Assembly (NCBI GenBank): GCA_958296025.1 | Contig: OY282430.1 | Location: 744,001 to 808,000 of the forward strand | DNA from: an uncultured Pseudomonadales bacterium | GTDB taxonomy: Bacteria > Pseudomonadota > Gammaproteobacteria > Pseudomonadales > Azotimanducaceae | Reading direction: 5' to 3' | Length of the DNA stretch: 64,000 nucleotides | Part shown: positions 16,526 to 25,713 of the stretch, in pieces | Position numbering within the stretch: the first letter of the stretch is position 1 | Layout: the number at the start of each line of letters is the position of its first letter | Position numbers and translations under genes: made by a program | The notes under the pieces: model-generated | What the model saw: the letters and a program-made list of their open reading frames with translations, nothing else | Databases searched by the model: none | Told to the model about the DNA's origin: nothing

Positions 16526-18901
16526 CTACTCATCGAAACGGACCTCGCCTTCCCATAGGTGTGTGGTGGAGCCATCCTCGTTGACGAGGAACTGGCCGGT
16601 GCGGATGCTGGAGATGGCGTAGTCGGGAACTTCCTGCCGAGTGACGCACTGTTCGGCCGACCGTATCCCATGGTCGTTGAAGGGGAAGTTGAGGCCGCCG
16701 AAGCCGTACTGCCGACGATGGGCAGGCAGGTCGTCCACATCAACGGGGTAGATATGCAGGAAGAAATCGGGGTCCCTGTCAGCGGCGTCGCACCGGTTAC
16801 GGACAAAAGCGAGCCCGGCTTTGCCGACATACACATCGAAACGGTCGCGGATGACAAGTTCCGCATCATCGGAGTGGATTATCTCCTCAATCATGTCCGC
16901 GACATGGGTGGGATGGTGGAAATCTTCTTCCCAGACCGTTCCTTCGTCGGAGTATTGGCCCGTTCGGATGCGGGCAATGGGGTAATCGGGAAGCTCGCGC
17001 ATTGCGATGCATTGCCCGGGTGACTGCATCCATCGGTCGTTGAAGCGGAAGTCGAGGTTGTCGAAGCCGTACTGCCGGTGGCGGGCCGGCAGGTCGTCCC
17101 CATCAACGGGGAAGACATTCAGGAAAAAGGTTGCCGACACATCCTCTGCGCCGCACGGCTCCCTGAAATAGAACAGCATGTCCTCGCGCAGATAAATGTC
17201 GAAGGTGGAGCGAATCGGCGGCTCACGCGGCAAGATCGGTTTCACGTTTTTCAACATATCGGTAGTGGCGGCGATCTTGATCAACGATTCCGTATCTTCA
17301 ATCAGATACAGATGGGGGCTTCCGCCGGAAACGACATGCTCGACCGGCGCCTGCGCAGCCAGCAGTTGCAGCGCTGCAAGGTCTGCTTGCCCGACAAAGC
17401 GCGACCAAGGTTCAGTATGAACCACCCAGAGGTTTTTTCTTCCAGCCTGCGGCCTGATTGCGGCGATCATTTCCGAGAAACACAGCTCTACGGAGTCCAC
17501 GCATTTTATCGTTGCAAAAGCCATGGACAGTTCGGACTCGGGGGGGACATGGAATTTCATGGTGTGTCTCGTTCTGATGGACACAAAAACCACATCTTCT
17601 TCTTGGGCGCGCTCCTGTAGTACGGCAAGAATCTCGTCCATTTTGTCATGGGGCCGGTACACATCCGCCCGCCGTATGGCATCTCCGCCGGCCAGGGCTA
17701 CGGCGCCGGCGGCCACCAAGGTCAAGGGCGGAGCCGGCCATGCCCGGCGCGGGAGCGAAGACAGACAACCTGTCATCCAATGAATCGCGACGCCGGCGGC
17801 CAGAAAGATGACCGGTCCCAGATAGATATTTTGGCGAATTCCCCCAAGCGGATAGATTCCCAGCACGGCGGCACCGACGGAAACCGCAATGGCAAACGAA
17901 AATACAACGGCGATAGCGCTGTCCGGAAACCGGCCGGGAAACTTTCTTCGAAATGCTGCGACCAGCAGGAACGCGAAGGCAGCGAGCGTCACGATCGCCG
18001 CTACAACCATCGGCACATGGTATGTCAACAATTTCCAAGTCCCTCCAATCAAGAACTCGAAGAGCGCCGACGCATCAGGTCCTCCCTGGTAGTAATACCT
18101 CGACAAGTAGGTGTCCGAGGCGAATCCCACTCCATACCATTGATAGCGTAGGGTCACTAGGTAACTCACGGTACTCCCCGCCAGGAAGAACCCACAAGGC
18201 GCGGCTAGGTCCAGGCGTCGATGCAGCCAGTCCCCGATCCGGCCGGCCAGGGCCGGTGCGCTCCGCCTCTCCTGTCCGGCGACGCGTGGGGCGACGACGG
18301 CGGCGCCGATGACGGCAACGCCGAACAGGACCAAGCCGTACTGCACCAACGGGGCAACGAACAGGGACGCGCAGAGCAGGACTTTCCTGCCGTCCCGCAG
18401 ATACCGCAGCAGACCCGCCAGCATGAGCAAGGCCACCAGCGCGTCAATGGAGTATTCCCGCACATCCTGGGCGTGCCGGATTGCTTCAACGGAGAGCGTG
18501 GCGAGCAGGGCCGCCAGAAACGCGGCTCCCCGAGCGACGCCGAGGCGCGGCAGCAACAAGAGCATCACGGCGACGGTCAGAACGCTGGCCGTCGCCGGTA
18601 CGATTCGAACGCTGAAGCGCGTGCTCTCGACTTTCTGTACCGCGTACAGGACCAAGGGGTACAGGATCGGATTGGAGTTGCCGTAACGAGTACCGGAGAC
18701 GACTTCGGAGAGAGTGCTTCTCGAATTATTGGCCGTTATCGCTTCGGCAATGTGCAGGTAATTCGCTGACAGGTCATGGAAACGCAGCCCCGCCGCAACG
18801 ACAAGCAGGCAGACACAGGCCGCGTAGTACAGACGGGTATTGCGGTCACCGCCGAAACGGACGATGCGCCGGAGCACGGCACGCATCCCTATCGCCGGCA
18901 T
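16526..18901 (-). CDS. GT-C-type membrane protein (GT39-like paralogue) with two tandem IRTGQ domains
   Basis: This 791-residue paralogue of the protein at 6485-8497 has the same TM architecture but two C-terminal IRTGQ domains: residues 562-665 (FDIYLREDML, REPCGAED, ARIRTGQY) and 685-791 (RDRFDVYVGKAG, RNRCDAAD, SSIRTGQF). The final block (LVNEDGSTTHLWEGEVRFDE) is identical to the end of the 6.5-kb protein, while the first domain matches elsewhere. In the first loop the paralogue's LRFDEAAVANIS is LHIAEAITANNS, so the putative catalytic Asp is Ala; the enzyme may be inactive or repurposed. ATG 18901 follows GGGAGAGG. Confidence 0.83.
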   Translation of the reverse strand: MPAIGMRAVLRRIVRFGGDRNTRLYYAACVCLLVVAAGLRFHDLSANYLHIAEAITANNSRSTLSEVVSGTRYGNSNPILYPLVLYAVQKVESTRFSVRIVPATASVLTVAVMLLLLPRLGVARGAAFLAALLATLSVEAIRHAQDVREYSIDALVALLMLAGLLRYLRDGRKVLLCASLFVAPLVQYGLVLFGVAVIGAAVVAPRVAGQERRSAPALAGRIGDWLHRRLDLAAPCGFFLAGSTVSYLVTLRYQWYGVGFASDTYLSRYYYQGGPDASALFEFLIGGTWKLLTYHVPMVVAAIVTLAAFAFLLVAAFRRKFPGRFPDSAIAVVFSFAIAVSVGAAVLGIYPLGGIRQNIYLGPVIFLAAGVAIHWMTGCLSSLPRRAWPAPPLTLVAAGAVALAGGDAIRRADVYRPHDKMDEILAVLQERAQEEDVVFVSIRTRHTMKFHVPPESELSMAFATIKCVDSVELCFSEMIAAIRPQAGRKNLWVVHTEPWSRFVGQADLAALQLLAAQAPVEHVVSGGSPHLYLIEDTESLIKIAATTDMLKNVKPILPREPPIRSTFDIYLREDMLFYFREPCGAEDVSATFFLNVFPVDGDDLPARHRQYGFDNLDFRFNDRWMQSPGQCIAMRELPDYPIARIRTGQYSDEGTVWEEDFHHPTHVADMIEEIIHSDDAELVIRDRFDVYVGKAGLAFVRNRCDAADRDPDFFLHIYPVDVDDLPAHRRQYGFGGLNFPFNDHGIRSAEQCVTRQEVPDYAISSIRTGQFLVNEDGSTTHLWEGEVRFDE

Positions 18902-19048
18902 CGGGCCTCTCCCGCGGCGTCAGCCCGGATCGTTGTCGCCACGGAAGGGTGCGGCGCCGCGTGGACGGTCAGGGCGAAGGCAACGGCCCGCGAGACGGGA
19001 CGCCATCGGCTTCGGGGCTCCGACAGCTTCAGCCATCGCGCCGTCTCG

Positions 19049-19252
19049 TTATTCATCCGCAGACTCGTCCCGCACCGCGGGCCGGCGAGTGGGCGGGAAC
19101 CCCGGCCGCTCCTTCACCAGGTAGAGCGGTCGCCGCTTCACTTCGCCGTAGATGCGCCCCACATACTCGCGCTTGAGCGACAGCACATCCAGCGCATCCA
19201 GCGCGTCCAGACGCTCCCGCATCCGGCTGTCCGACGGTGCAAACAGGAACGA
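19049..19252 (-). pseudogene. Unrecognised gene remnant
   Basis: After the stop of the DUF4143 remnant the frame is open: FLFAPSDSRMRERLDALDAL, then SLKREYVGRIYGEVKRRPLY and PGFPPTRRPAVRDESADE-stop. An internal ATG lies at 19222. No family is recognised; the lysine/arginine-rich tail suggests a nucleic-acid-related or restriction-type protein, but this is a guess. A shorter, differently ended copy is at 8580-8690. The 147 bp from here to the next GT gene show nothing further. Confidence 0.4.
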
Positions 19253-19720
19253 TCAAGTGGCAAGCAGTTCGGCGGCAAGCCATCGCGCCTGGCCGGCCAG
19301 ATACAGCGGCAGCGACAGAAGGCGGTAGGAAATCGCCGCACCGTCCGGCAGTTCTTTCGAGTCCTGCAGAAGGCTGGGCGGCAGAGCGTTCAATCGCAGG
19401 GCGAGGTCGCTGCGTTTCTCGCCCAGGAATTGATGCAGGGACTTGAGCGAACCCGTGCCGGCGGCAAGGGTGCGTCCGGTGAGCAGGGCCAGTGTGTCGA
19501 GAATCCGCGCCGGATCCTTCGCCGCAAATGCCTCGCGCTGTTCCGGGTTGCGTTCAAAGTCGATCTCCAGCAAGGGCATTTGCGCCCTGCGGGCGAACTC
19601 GCGCACCAAAGTGGATTTGCCGACCTGTCTAGCCCCCCGCACCACCAATGGCTTGCGCTGAGGTTGCGCAGCCCACTGCATGAGGTGGTCGATTTCATGG
19701 CGATGGAGAAACCTCTGCAT
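19253..19720 (-). pseudogene. AAA_14/DUF4143-type ATPase remnant, N-terminus joined to C-terminus
   Basis: Starts MQRFLHRHEIDHLMQWA and has a Walker A (GARQVGKSTL) and RILDTLALLTGRTLAAGTG, then jumps to SLKSLHQFLGEKRSDLALRL of the C-terminal domain. The frame is kept, but about 200 central residues, including Walker B, are gone. The join lies in ACGGGTT, which occurs at both parental positions (compare 8957 and the 33.2-kb copy), so it looks like a microhomology deletion. Confidence 0.72.
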
Positions 19721-19777
19721 GGCGCTCCAAGTGCTACTGCTCTTTCAACCTGGAGATTATTCATATCAAGTGACTTT

Positions 19778-20290
19778 TTACAAGGTTGTTTTGTCTTCTC
19801 TTTTGACTATTTCCAAAGTTTTTTCTTCGCCTTTGTCCGACTGGTTTTTGCGGGCACCCGGTGAAAGGACTGACACTTCACTTGACGGCGACGGTTCGCC
19901 TTCCACCGCGCCGACGGGGAACGCGGCCATCCAGATAAGGTCGCCTTCGGGGGTGAACTGCCCGGTCCTGATGCGGGCGATGGGATAGTCGGGGAGCGTC
20001 CGCTCCGCGATGCACTGGCCGCCAAAGGCCACGGCGGCGTGTTCCCCGTAGTGAAAGTTCGCACCGCCGAGCCGTGCTGCCGGCGGTCGGCCGGCAGGTC
20101 CTCCAAGTCTTCCGGGACGACATGCAGGAAAAACTCCGCTTGCACGTCCGCCACGCTGCACGGCGACTTGAGGTAGATCACCGCATTCTCGCGAAGATAG
20201 ATGTCGAAGTCGGAGCTCACCGCCGGTTCGTCGGCCGTGACGGACCAGAGTGCGTCCTTGATGGCGGCAGTTCTGGCGATAGCGGTGAGG
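19778..20290 (-). pseudogene. IRTGQ domain tail of the upstream GT gene, frameshifted
   Basis: A full-length IRTGQ coding sequence follows the 20217-21920 gene but in another frame: SDFDIYLRENAVIYLKSPC continues to DLPADRRQHG, and the remainder (GGANFHYGEHAAVAF, ARIRTGQFTPEGDLIW) is in a third frame. The internal shift is one missing base near 20070 (CCGAGCCG where other copies read CCGAAGCCG). The upstream join resembles ARTAAIKEALLSV of the multi-TM gene at 11.2 kb, so the domain was probably copied from there. Confidence 0.8.
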
Positions 20291-21920
20291 CGGACCGGTG
20301 CGCAACGGCGCTGCCGAAGGCATCGTTCACTCTGAAGATGGCGCCGTCAGCCAGTTCCGCCACCGGCACCAACGGCAGCGGCGCTTCCATGTCCAAGAGG
20401 GTGCAAGTCATCTGGCCAGGTTCGCGTCCGCTGACCCATACGACGTGCTCTTCGGGCTCTTCGTACCGCCGGGATTTCAGGACGGCCCGCTCGAACCAGT
20501 GCTGGCACTTGTTCCCCGGCTTCCGCCGCGGCACCGGCACCCAACTCGTCAGCGTTCCTGGAACGTCCGCGTTCCATCGGAGTACGTTGGGATCGTTGCT
20601 GTAGTACCGGCCGGAAGAGGGGTTCGCCCGGACATACGCCACGAGCTCGGAGTCCTCCCAGTACGCCGTGTTGAGACTCTTGCCGATGTACCCCGATTCC
20701 AGCGCTTCGGCGGTCAACCGCAGATTCTGCTGCACCGAGACGCCGATATGCCAGGAGCCGCCGACAAGCACGAGAGCGACCAGCGCCCACTGGACCGCGG
20801 ACATCCTGCCAGACGACTTGCCGCGCACGAGTGCGTCCAGCCAGAACGCCGCGACGAACAGCAGCGGGACGTAGATCGGCACGAGGTATCGGCTGTCTAT
20901 CTCCTGACCGACCGTGAGCGGTGCCACCACGGCGATAATCGCAAGGTACATCAGCGCGAAGATCCAGAAGACAGAAGACGGCCGGCTCGGACGCGGAGTG
21001 ACGAGGAGCAGCGCCGCCAGCAGCAGCAACAGGCAGGCAATCAGCCACGGCGAGTGCTGCAACTGCCAGTGGATGAGAAACAGCGGGTCGGCCCACTGCT
21101 GGAACACCGCGACGATCTGACCCAGCGAATCGAACAGGGACTGTCCCGACGGGCCCTGTCCCGCCGCTTCGGTCCTAATCCCGAAGAGGGTTCCCGAAGC
21201 CAGTTGGTTACGAGCCATCGCCGTCGCGAGCGGGAGCGACGAGATGGCGCCGAAGGCCAAGGCATGCTTCAACCGCTGGCGCACCGGGACGTTCCGGCGC
21301 GAAAGGAGCATGAGGACTCCGGAGATGATGAGCGTAACTCCGATGTACCGCGTCAGTGCCGCCAGCGCGGCGAATACGGCGGAAAGCACGAGGGCCGGCG
21401 CACCGCTTCTCCGGTTCAGGAACGACTCCAGCGGCATCAGGGCGAGGAGGGTGAAGAGGGTGAAGAGAGGTTCGCTTATGAGGGTCGAAGCGGAATGCGC
21501 GAGAGGGAGGGCTGCCATCACCGCCACCGCTACGCCCAGCGCGATCGGCCGTGACTCGAGACGCCGGCTCAGCCAGAGCCCCGACGCCAGGATGAGCAGG
21601 CCGAAGGCCGTTGCGTTCAGGAACCGGCCCCCGTCTATGGGCTCAAGGCCGAACAGGCTCAGGAACGCCATTGCCATGGAGAAGAAAGGCGCAAAGATCA
21701 CCATTGGCCCGCCGCCAGGACTCAGCAGGCCCTCGCCGGCGGCTAGGCTCTCGGCTGCCGATAGATAGTTAAAGGCGTAGTCGAGCGACGCGCCGTAGGT
21801 GGATGTGCGGACGAGGATGTGCGCCGTGCCCAAGGCCGCGACGAATGCGATCAGCGCGGGAGAGGCAAATGACTCAGTCGTCCCCATGCGCCCATTCAAC
21901 AGCGTCGTCCAAATCTTCAT
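20217..21920 (-). CDS. GT-C-type membrane glycosyltransferase, C-terminus disrupted
   Basis: A 567-residue multi-TM protein: hydrophobic segments run through about residue 420 and are followed by a soluble region (WEDSELVAYVRANPSSGRYY, TLLDMEAPLPLVPVAELADG) resembling that of the GT at 30185-32938. The first loop has YGASLDYAFNYLSAAESLA, where an acidic residue near the first TM is expected for GT-C enzymes. The last 30 residues are an out-of-frame reading of the IRTGQ linker ending SRPTNRR, so the natural C-terminal domain is cut off. ATG 21920 lacks a clear ribosome binding site; ATG 21887 is an alternative. Confidence 0.7.
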   Translation of the reverse strand: MKIWTTLLNGRMGTTESFASPALIAFVAALGTAHILVRTSTYGASLDYAFNYLSAAESLAAGEGLLSPGGGPMVIFAPFFSMAMAFLSLFGLEPIDGGRFLNATAFGLLILASGLWLSRRLESRPIALGVAVAVMAALPLAHSASTLISEPLFTLFTLLALMPLESFLNRRSGAPALVLSAVFAALAALTRYIGVTLIISGVLMLLSRRNVPVRQRLKHALAFGAISSLPLATAMARNQLASGTLFGIRTEAAGQGPSGQSLFDSLGQIVAVFQQWADPLFLIHWQLQHSPWLIACLLLLLAALLLVTPRPSRPSSVFWIFALMYLAIIAVVAPLTVGQEIDSRYLVPIYVPLLFVAAFWLDALVRGKSSGRMSAVQWALVALVLVGGSWHIGVSVQQNLRLTAEALESGYIGKSLNTAYWEDSELVAYVRANPSSGRYYSNDPNVLRWNADVPGTLTSWVPVPRRKPGNKCQHWFERAVLKSRRYEEPEEHVVWVSGREPGQMTCTLLDMEAPLPLVPVAELADGAIFRVNDAFGSAVAHRSASPLSPELPPSRTHSGPSRPTNRR

Positions 21921-21922
21921 AA

Positions 21923-22117
21923 TCAGCGCAATTCAGCTTTCCAGATATGGACTTTAAAAAAACTGCCACCCACAGGCGTGTACCGGCCGGTCACGCTCAC
22001 CAAAAGGAGAGCGCTGAAGACAAGCGCGTTCAGACACAGAAAGAGGTAGCCAAAGACACCAGCCGTACCATCGAAGCTCTTTCGCACCGTGCAGCACATC
22101 TCCTGATTCCGTTTCAT
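21923..22117 (-). pseudogene. 5' stub of the multi-TM gene fused to a 3' IRTGQ scrap
   Basis: The start MKRNQEMCCTVRKSFDG and YLFLCLNALVFSALL repeat the 5' end of the gene split at 13.7 kb. The frame then jumps to VTGRYTPVGGSFFKVHIWKA, which looks like the end of an IRTGQ domain. About 400 residues are missing between the two parts. Its ATG overlaps the stop of the SGNH gene upstream (ATGA), as in the 13.78-kb arrangement. Confidence 0.65.
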
Positions 22118-23781
22118 TCAGATACTAGCTGTGGAGCAACGGGGAACTCGGCCACCCAGATCTGGTCGCCTTCGGGGGTGAACTGCCCGGTCCGGATGCG
22201 GGCGATGGGATAGTCGGGGAGCGGATGCTCAAAAATGCATCTGCCGCCAAAGGCTAGAGCGGCGTGTTCCCCTTCCCCGTAGCGGAAGTTCGCACCGCCG
22301 AAGCCGTACTGCCGGCGGTCGGCTGGCAGGTCCTCCAAGTCTTCCGGGACGACATGCAGGAAAAACTCCGCTTGCACATCCGCCGCGCCGCACGGCGACT
22401 TGAGGTAGGACACCGTGTTCTCACGAAGATAGATGTCGAAGTCGGAGCGGACCATCGGTTCGCCGGACGCGATGGACTCGTAGTCCGTCCGCCAGGAAGG
22501 AAGTGGCGGGGGCGAGGTCGGGCTCTTTCGCCTCGTGCATATCTCCTGGTTCTCCTTCAGGTACTCGAGCAGGGCTTCCGCTGCCCACCGGTGACCGGCA
22601 GTGTTCCAGTGGTCGTCGTGCTCCCATCTCGCATCCCTCCTGGGCTCGGCGCCTTGGCGGAGGACATAGTCGTTGTAGTCAACGACGGGAATGCCTCGTG
22701 GTTCGGTCAGAGCGGTCAGGCGGTCGAATCCGAGGTCGCCTCGGGTGCCGATGTCGTGCGAGGACAGGATGGCCAATGCGGCGCCGTCGCGGTCCGCGCG
22801 TTCCCTGAACTGGTCCAGCGCGAAGGCCGTGAAGTCCAGGGCGTCCTCGTGGATGGCGGGCATGTCCTGTGCAAACAGGAACGGATCGTTGATGCGTTCC
22901 CGTGTCGTTGGCCGCCATCCATCGAGCAGCGCGGCGTAGCGGGGGGAGCGCCGGCTCAGCAGCGCCACCCAGGCGACCAGTTCGGGATCGGTGTCGGCCG
23001 GGAACCGAGCGCGCTTCTTGATCTTCAGCCACTTCGCGAAGGGAGACATGTCGCTCAGGCGGTCCGTGACGCGCGAATACCAGAGTGGAGAAGTCGAAGC
23101 CATGGTGGCCAATCGGGACTCCGGGGAATAGGGATGGGGCGGTCGCAGCGTGATGGTCCCGTCCGCGCCTCGCGTCGCGGAAACCTCGGGGAGTCGGTCT
23201 GGATCCATTCCTTGGTGCAAACCGTCCAGAATGGGCGCATTGTTCACGAAGTCGTTGTAGACGAAGACGAGCACCAACAGGGCGGGCCGGAGAGTCCGCG
23301 CGAACTCGTCGTAGTACGCCAGTTGGTTGACCTGGCCGGTGTCCATGATCCCGAACGCCGAGGTCGTGATGTCCAGATGGCGCAGTTCCTCGGCGGCGAG
23401 TTCCTCCAGCCGAACGTGAAATTTGTCGGCGATGGGAACCTGGTGCGCCTCCACATAGGAATCGCCGATCATGGCGACGTGGCAGCTTGCCGCGGCGCGC
23501 TCGAGGCCGATGGGTTCGCGGTCCAGGAATCCCAGGCTGTTGGTTCGTGATTCCGTCCAGAAATCAAGCCTGTTCGTATGGCGCACCTCCGCGTTGGGTT
23601 TGAATATTCCCCCTACAGTTGGAAACCAAGTGTAAGGAATGTCACTCTCCATGAAGGGCGCCCGCAGCCGGAAGTACGCTTCACCGACGACTCCAATCAG
23701 CGCTAGGCCCGCCACGAGAAACAGCACGTTCCAGCCGACCAGGCGCAGCGCACGGCGGATTTTCATTCCCGTCCGAGTCAT
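22114..23781 (-). CDS. Membrane-anchored SGNH/GDSL hydrolase with C-terminal IRTGQ domain
   Basis: A 555-residue paralogue of the 8919-10673 protein. One TM helix (residues 13-33), Ser108 in AMIGDSYVE, Asn in VYNDFVNNAP, and DDHWNTAGHRW for the Asp/His pair are all kept; the usual 14-15 residue insert SSHDIGTRGDLG is present. Residues 444-545 are the IRTGQ domain (RSDFDIYLRENT, KSPCGAADVQ, ARIRTGQF), and the tail ends VAPQLVSE. ATG 23781 overlaps the stop of the preceding paralogue (ATGA), so translation is probably coupled. Periplasmic glycan (de)acylation is the likely role. Confidence 0.88.
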   Translation of the reverse strand: MTRTGMKIRRALRLVGWNVLFLVAGLALIGVVGEAYFRLRAPFMESDIPYTWFPTVGGIFKPNAEVRHTNRLDFWTESRTNSLGFLDREPIGLERAAASCHVAMIGDSYVEAHQVPIADKFHVRLEELAAEELRHLDITTSAFGIMDTGQVNQLAYYDEFARTLRPALLVLVFVYNDFVNNAPILDGLHQGMDPDRLPEVSATRGADGTITLRPPHPYSPESRLATMASTSPLWYSRVTDRLSDMSPFAKWLKIKKRARFPADTDPELVAWVALLSRRSPRYAALLDGWRPTTRERINDPFLFAQDMPAIHEDALDFTAFALDQFRERADRDGAALAILSSHDIGTRGDLGFDRLTALTEPRGIPVVDYNDYVLRQGAEPRRDARWEHDDHWNTAGHRWAAEALLEYLKENQEICTRRKSPTSPPPLPSWRTDYESIASGEPMVRSDFDIYLRENTVSYLKSPCGAADVQAEFFLHVVPEDLEDLPADRRQYGFGGANFRYGEGEHAALAFGGRCIFEHPLPDYPIARIRTGQFTPEGDQIWVAEFPVAPQLVSE

Positions 23782-25490
23782 GGCGACGGTGCGCCTTCCA
23801 CCGTGCCGACGGGGAACTCGACCAACCAGATCTGGTCGCCTGCGGGGGTGAACTGCCCGGTGCGGATGCGGGCGATGGGATAGTCGGGGAGCGGATGCTC
23901 CGCGACGCACTGGCCGGCAAAGGCCAGGGCGGCGGTGTTCCCGTAGTGGATCCCGTAGCGGAAGTTCGCACCGCCGAAGCCGTACTGCCGGCGGTCGGCC
24001 GGCAGGTCCTCCAAGTCTTCCGGGACGACATGCAGGAAAAACTCCGCTTGCACATCCGCCGCGCCGCACGGCGACTTGAGGTAGGACACCGTGTTCTCGC
24101 CGGTATAGACGTCGAAGTCGGAGCGGGCCGCCGGTTCGCCGGACGCGACGGACTCATAGTCCGTCCGCCAGGAAGGAAGTGGCGGGGGTGAGGTCGGGCT
24201 CTTTCGCCTCGTGCAGATCTCCTGGTTCGCCTTCAGGTACTCGAGCAGGGCTTCCGCTGCCCATCGGTGACCGGCGATGTTCCAGTGAAAGTCGCGCTCC
24301 CATCTCGCATCCCTCCTGGGCTCGGCGCCTTGGCGGAGGACGTAGTCGTGGTAGTCGATGACGGGAATGCCCCGCGCTTCGGCCAGAGCGGTCAGGCGGT
24401 CGAATCCGAGGTCGCCTCGGGTGCCCATGTAGTTTGAGGTCAGGATGACCAATGCGGCGCCGTCGCGGTCCGCGCGTTCCCTGAACTGGTCCAGCGCGAA
24501 GCCCGTGAAGTCCAGGGCGTCCTCATAGACGGGCGGCAAATCCTGCGCGTACAGGAACGGCTCCTGGATGTGTCCCCGCGTCATTGGCCGCCATCCATCG
24601 AACAGCGCGGCGTAGCGGGGGGAGCGCCGGCTCAGCAGCTCCACCCAGGCGATCAGTTCGGGGTCGATGTCGGCCGGGAACCAAGCGGACTTCTTGACCC
24701 CCAGCCACTTCGCGAGGGGAGACATGCCGTTCAGGCGGTCCATGACGCGCGAATACCAGGGTGGAGAAGTCGAAGCCATGGCGGCCAATCGGGACTCCGG
24801 AAAAGGGGGATGGGGCGGTCGCAGCGTGATGGTCCCGTCCGCGCCCCGCGTCGCGGAAACCTCGATGAGTCCGTCCGGATCCATTCCCCGCTGCAACCCG
24901 TCCAGGATGGGCGCATTGTTCATGAAGTCGTTGTCAACGAAGACGAGCACCAACAGGGCGGGCCGGAGAGTCCGTGCGAACTCGTCGTAGTACGCCAGTT
25001 GGTTGACCTGGCCGGTGTCCATGATCCCGAACGCCGAGGTCGTGATGTCCAGATGGCGCAGTTCCTCGGCGGCGAGTTCCTCCAGCCGAACGTGGAACTT
25101 GTCGGCGATGGGAACCTGGACCGCCTCCACATAGGAATCGCCGATCATGGCGATGTGGCAGCTTGCCGCTGCTCGCTCGAGGCCGACGGGTTCGCGGTCC
25201 AGGAATCCCAAGCTGTTGGTTCGTGATTCCACCCAGAAATCAAGCCTGTTCGTCCGGCGCACTTCCGCGTTGGGGGTGAATGTGCGCCCAACAGTTGGAA
25301 ACCAGGCGCGGGGAGCGTCGTTCTCCAAGAAGGGCGCCCGCAGCCGGAAGTACATCTCGCCGACGACTCCAATCAGCGCCACGCCCGCCACGAGCAACAG
25401 CGCGTTCCAGCCGACCAGGCGCAGCGTGCGGCGGATGCGCCCGGGAACGGATGGGTGCGGCTTCACGCCGCGCGTTCTCGTGCTGGACAT
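23778..25490 (-). CDS. Membrane-anchored SGNH/GDSL hydrolase with C-terminal IRTGQ domain
   Basis: A 570-residue paralogue, first of the tandem SGNH pair. MSSTRTRGVKPHPSVPGRIR precedes one TM helix; the catalytic set is AMIGDSYVE, VDNDFMNNAP and ERDFHWNIAGHRW. The IRTGQ domain spans about residues 455-560 and has a small insertion (YGIHYGNTAAL) relative to sister copies. ATG 25490 follows AGGAGAACAACAC; the longer frame to 25553 is not supported. A carbamoyltransferase scrap and an SxtJ-like gene lie immediately upstream, a neighbourhood in which SGNH hydrolases of this type commonly occur. Confidence 0.88.
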   Translation of the reverse strand: MSSTRTRGVKPHPSVPGRIRRTLRLVGWNALLLVAGVALIGVVGEMYFRLRAPFLENDAPRAWFPTVGRTFTPNAEVRRTNRLDFWVESRTNSLGFLDREPVGLERAAASCHIAMIGDSYVEAVQVPIADKFHVRLEELAAEELRHLDITTSAFGIMDTGQVNQLAYYDEFARTLRPALLVLVFVDNDFMNNAPILDGLQRGMDPDGLIEVSATRGADGTITLRPPHPPFPESRLAAMASTSPPWYSRVMDRLNGMSPLAKWLGVKKSAWFPADIDPELIAWVELLSRRSPRYAALFDGWRPMTRGHIQEPFLYAQDLPPVYEDALDFTGFALDQFRERADRDGAALVILTSNYMGTRGDLGFDRLTALAEARGIPVIDYHDYVLRQGAEPRRDARWERDFHWNIAGHRWAAEALLEYLKANQEICTRRKSPTSPPPLPSWRTDYESVASGEPAARSDFDVYTGENTVSYLKSPCGAADVQAEFFLHVVPEDLEDLPADRRQYGFGGANFRYGIHYGNTAALAFAGQCVAEHPLPDYPIARIRTGQFTPAGDQIWLVEFPVGTVEGAPSP

Positions 25491-25553
25491 CGTGTGTTGT
25501 TCTCCTGTGGCTTTTGGTTGGCCGCGCACCTCGTCATTCCCATGCGTCTTCAT

Positions 25554-25672
25554 TCAATCGCACCCCAGTCCCCGACGTCTTCGCGCAGCACGCTCGGCGC
25601 GAAGGGACGGAAGGACTCGCGGTGCTTGACCTTGAGGTTGAGCGTTTTCTGCATGTATTTCCACCCACCCAT
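25554..25672 (-). pseudogene. Carbamoyltransferase (NodU/CmcH family) fragment
   Basis: A 39-codon frame contains YMQKTLNLKVKHRESFRPFA followed by PSVLREDVGDW, a strongly conserved motif of the C-terminal half of NodU/CmcH carbamoyltransferases. It is bounded by an in-frame stop on one side and ends AIE-stop on the other, so only about 40 of some 600 residues survive. Its position between SxtJ and SGNH genes suggests a decayed SxtJ-carbamoyltransferase-hydrolase cluster. Confidence 0.7.
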
Positions 25673-25713
25673 GGGTCAGGGCGACCACGCCAACGGTCGC
25701 CCCCCGCTCCAGT

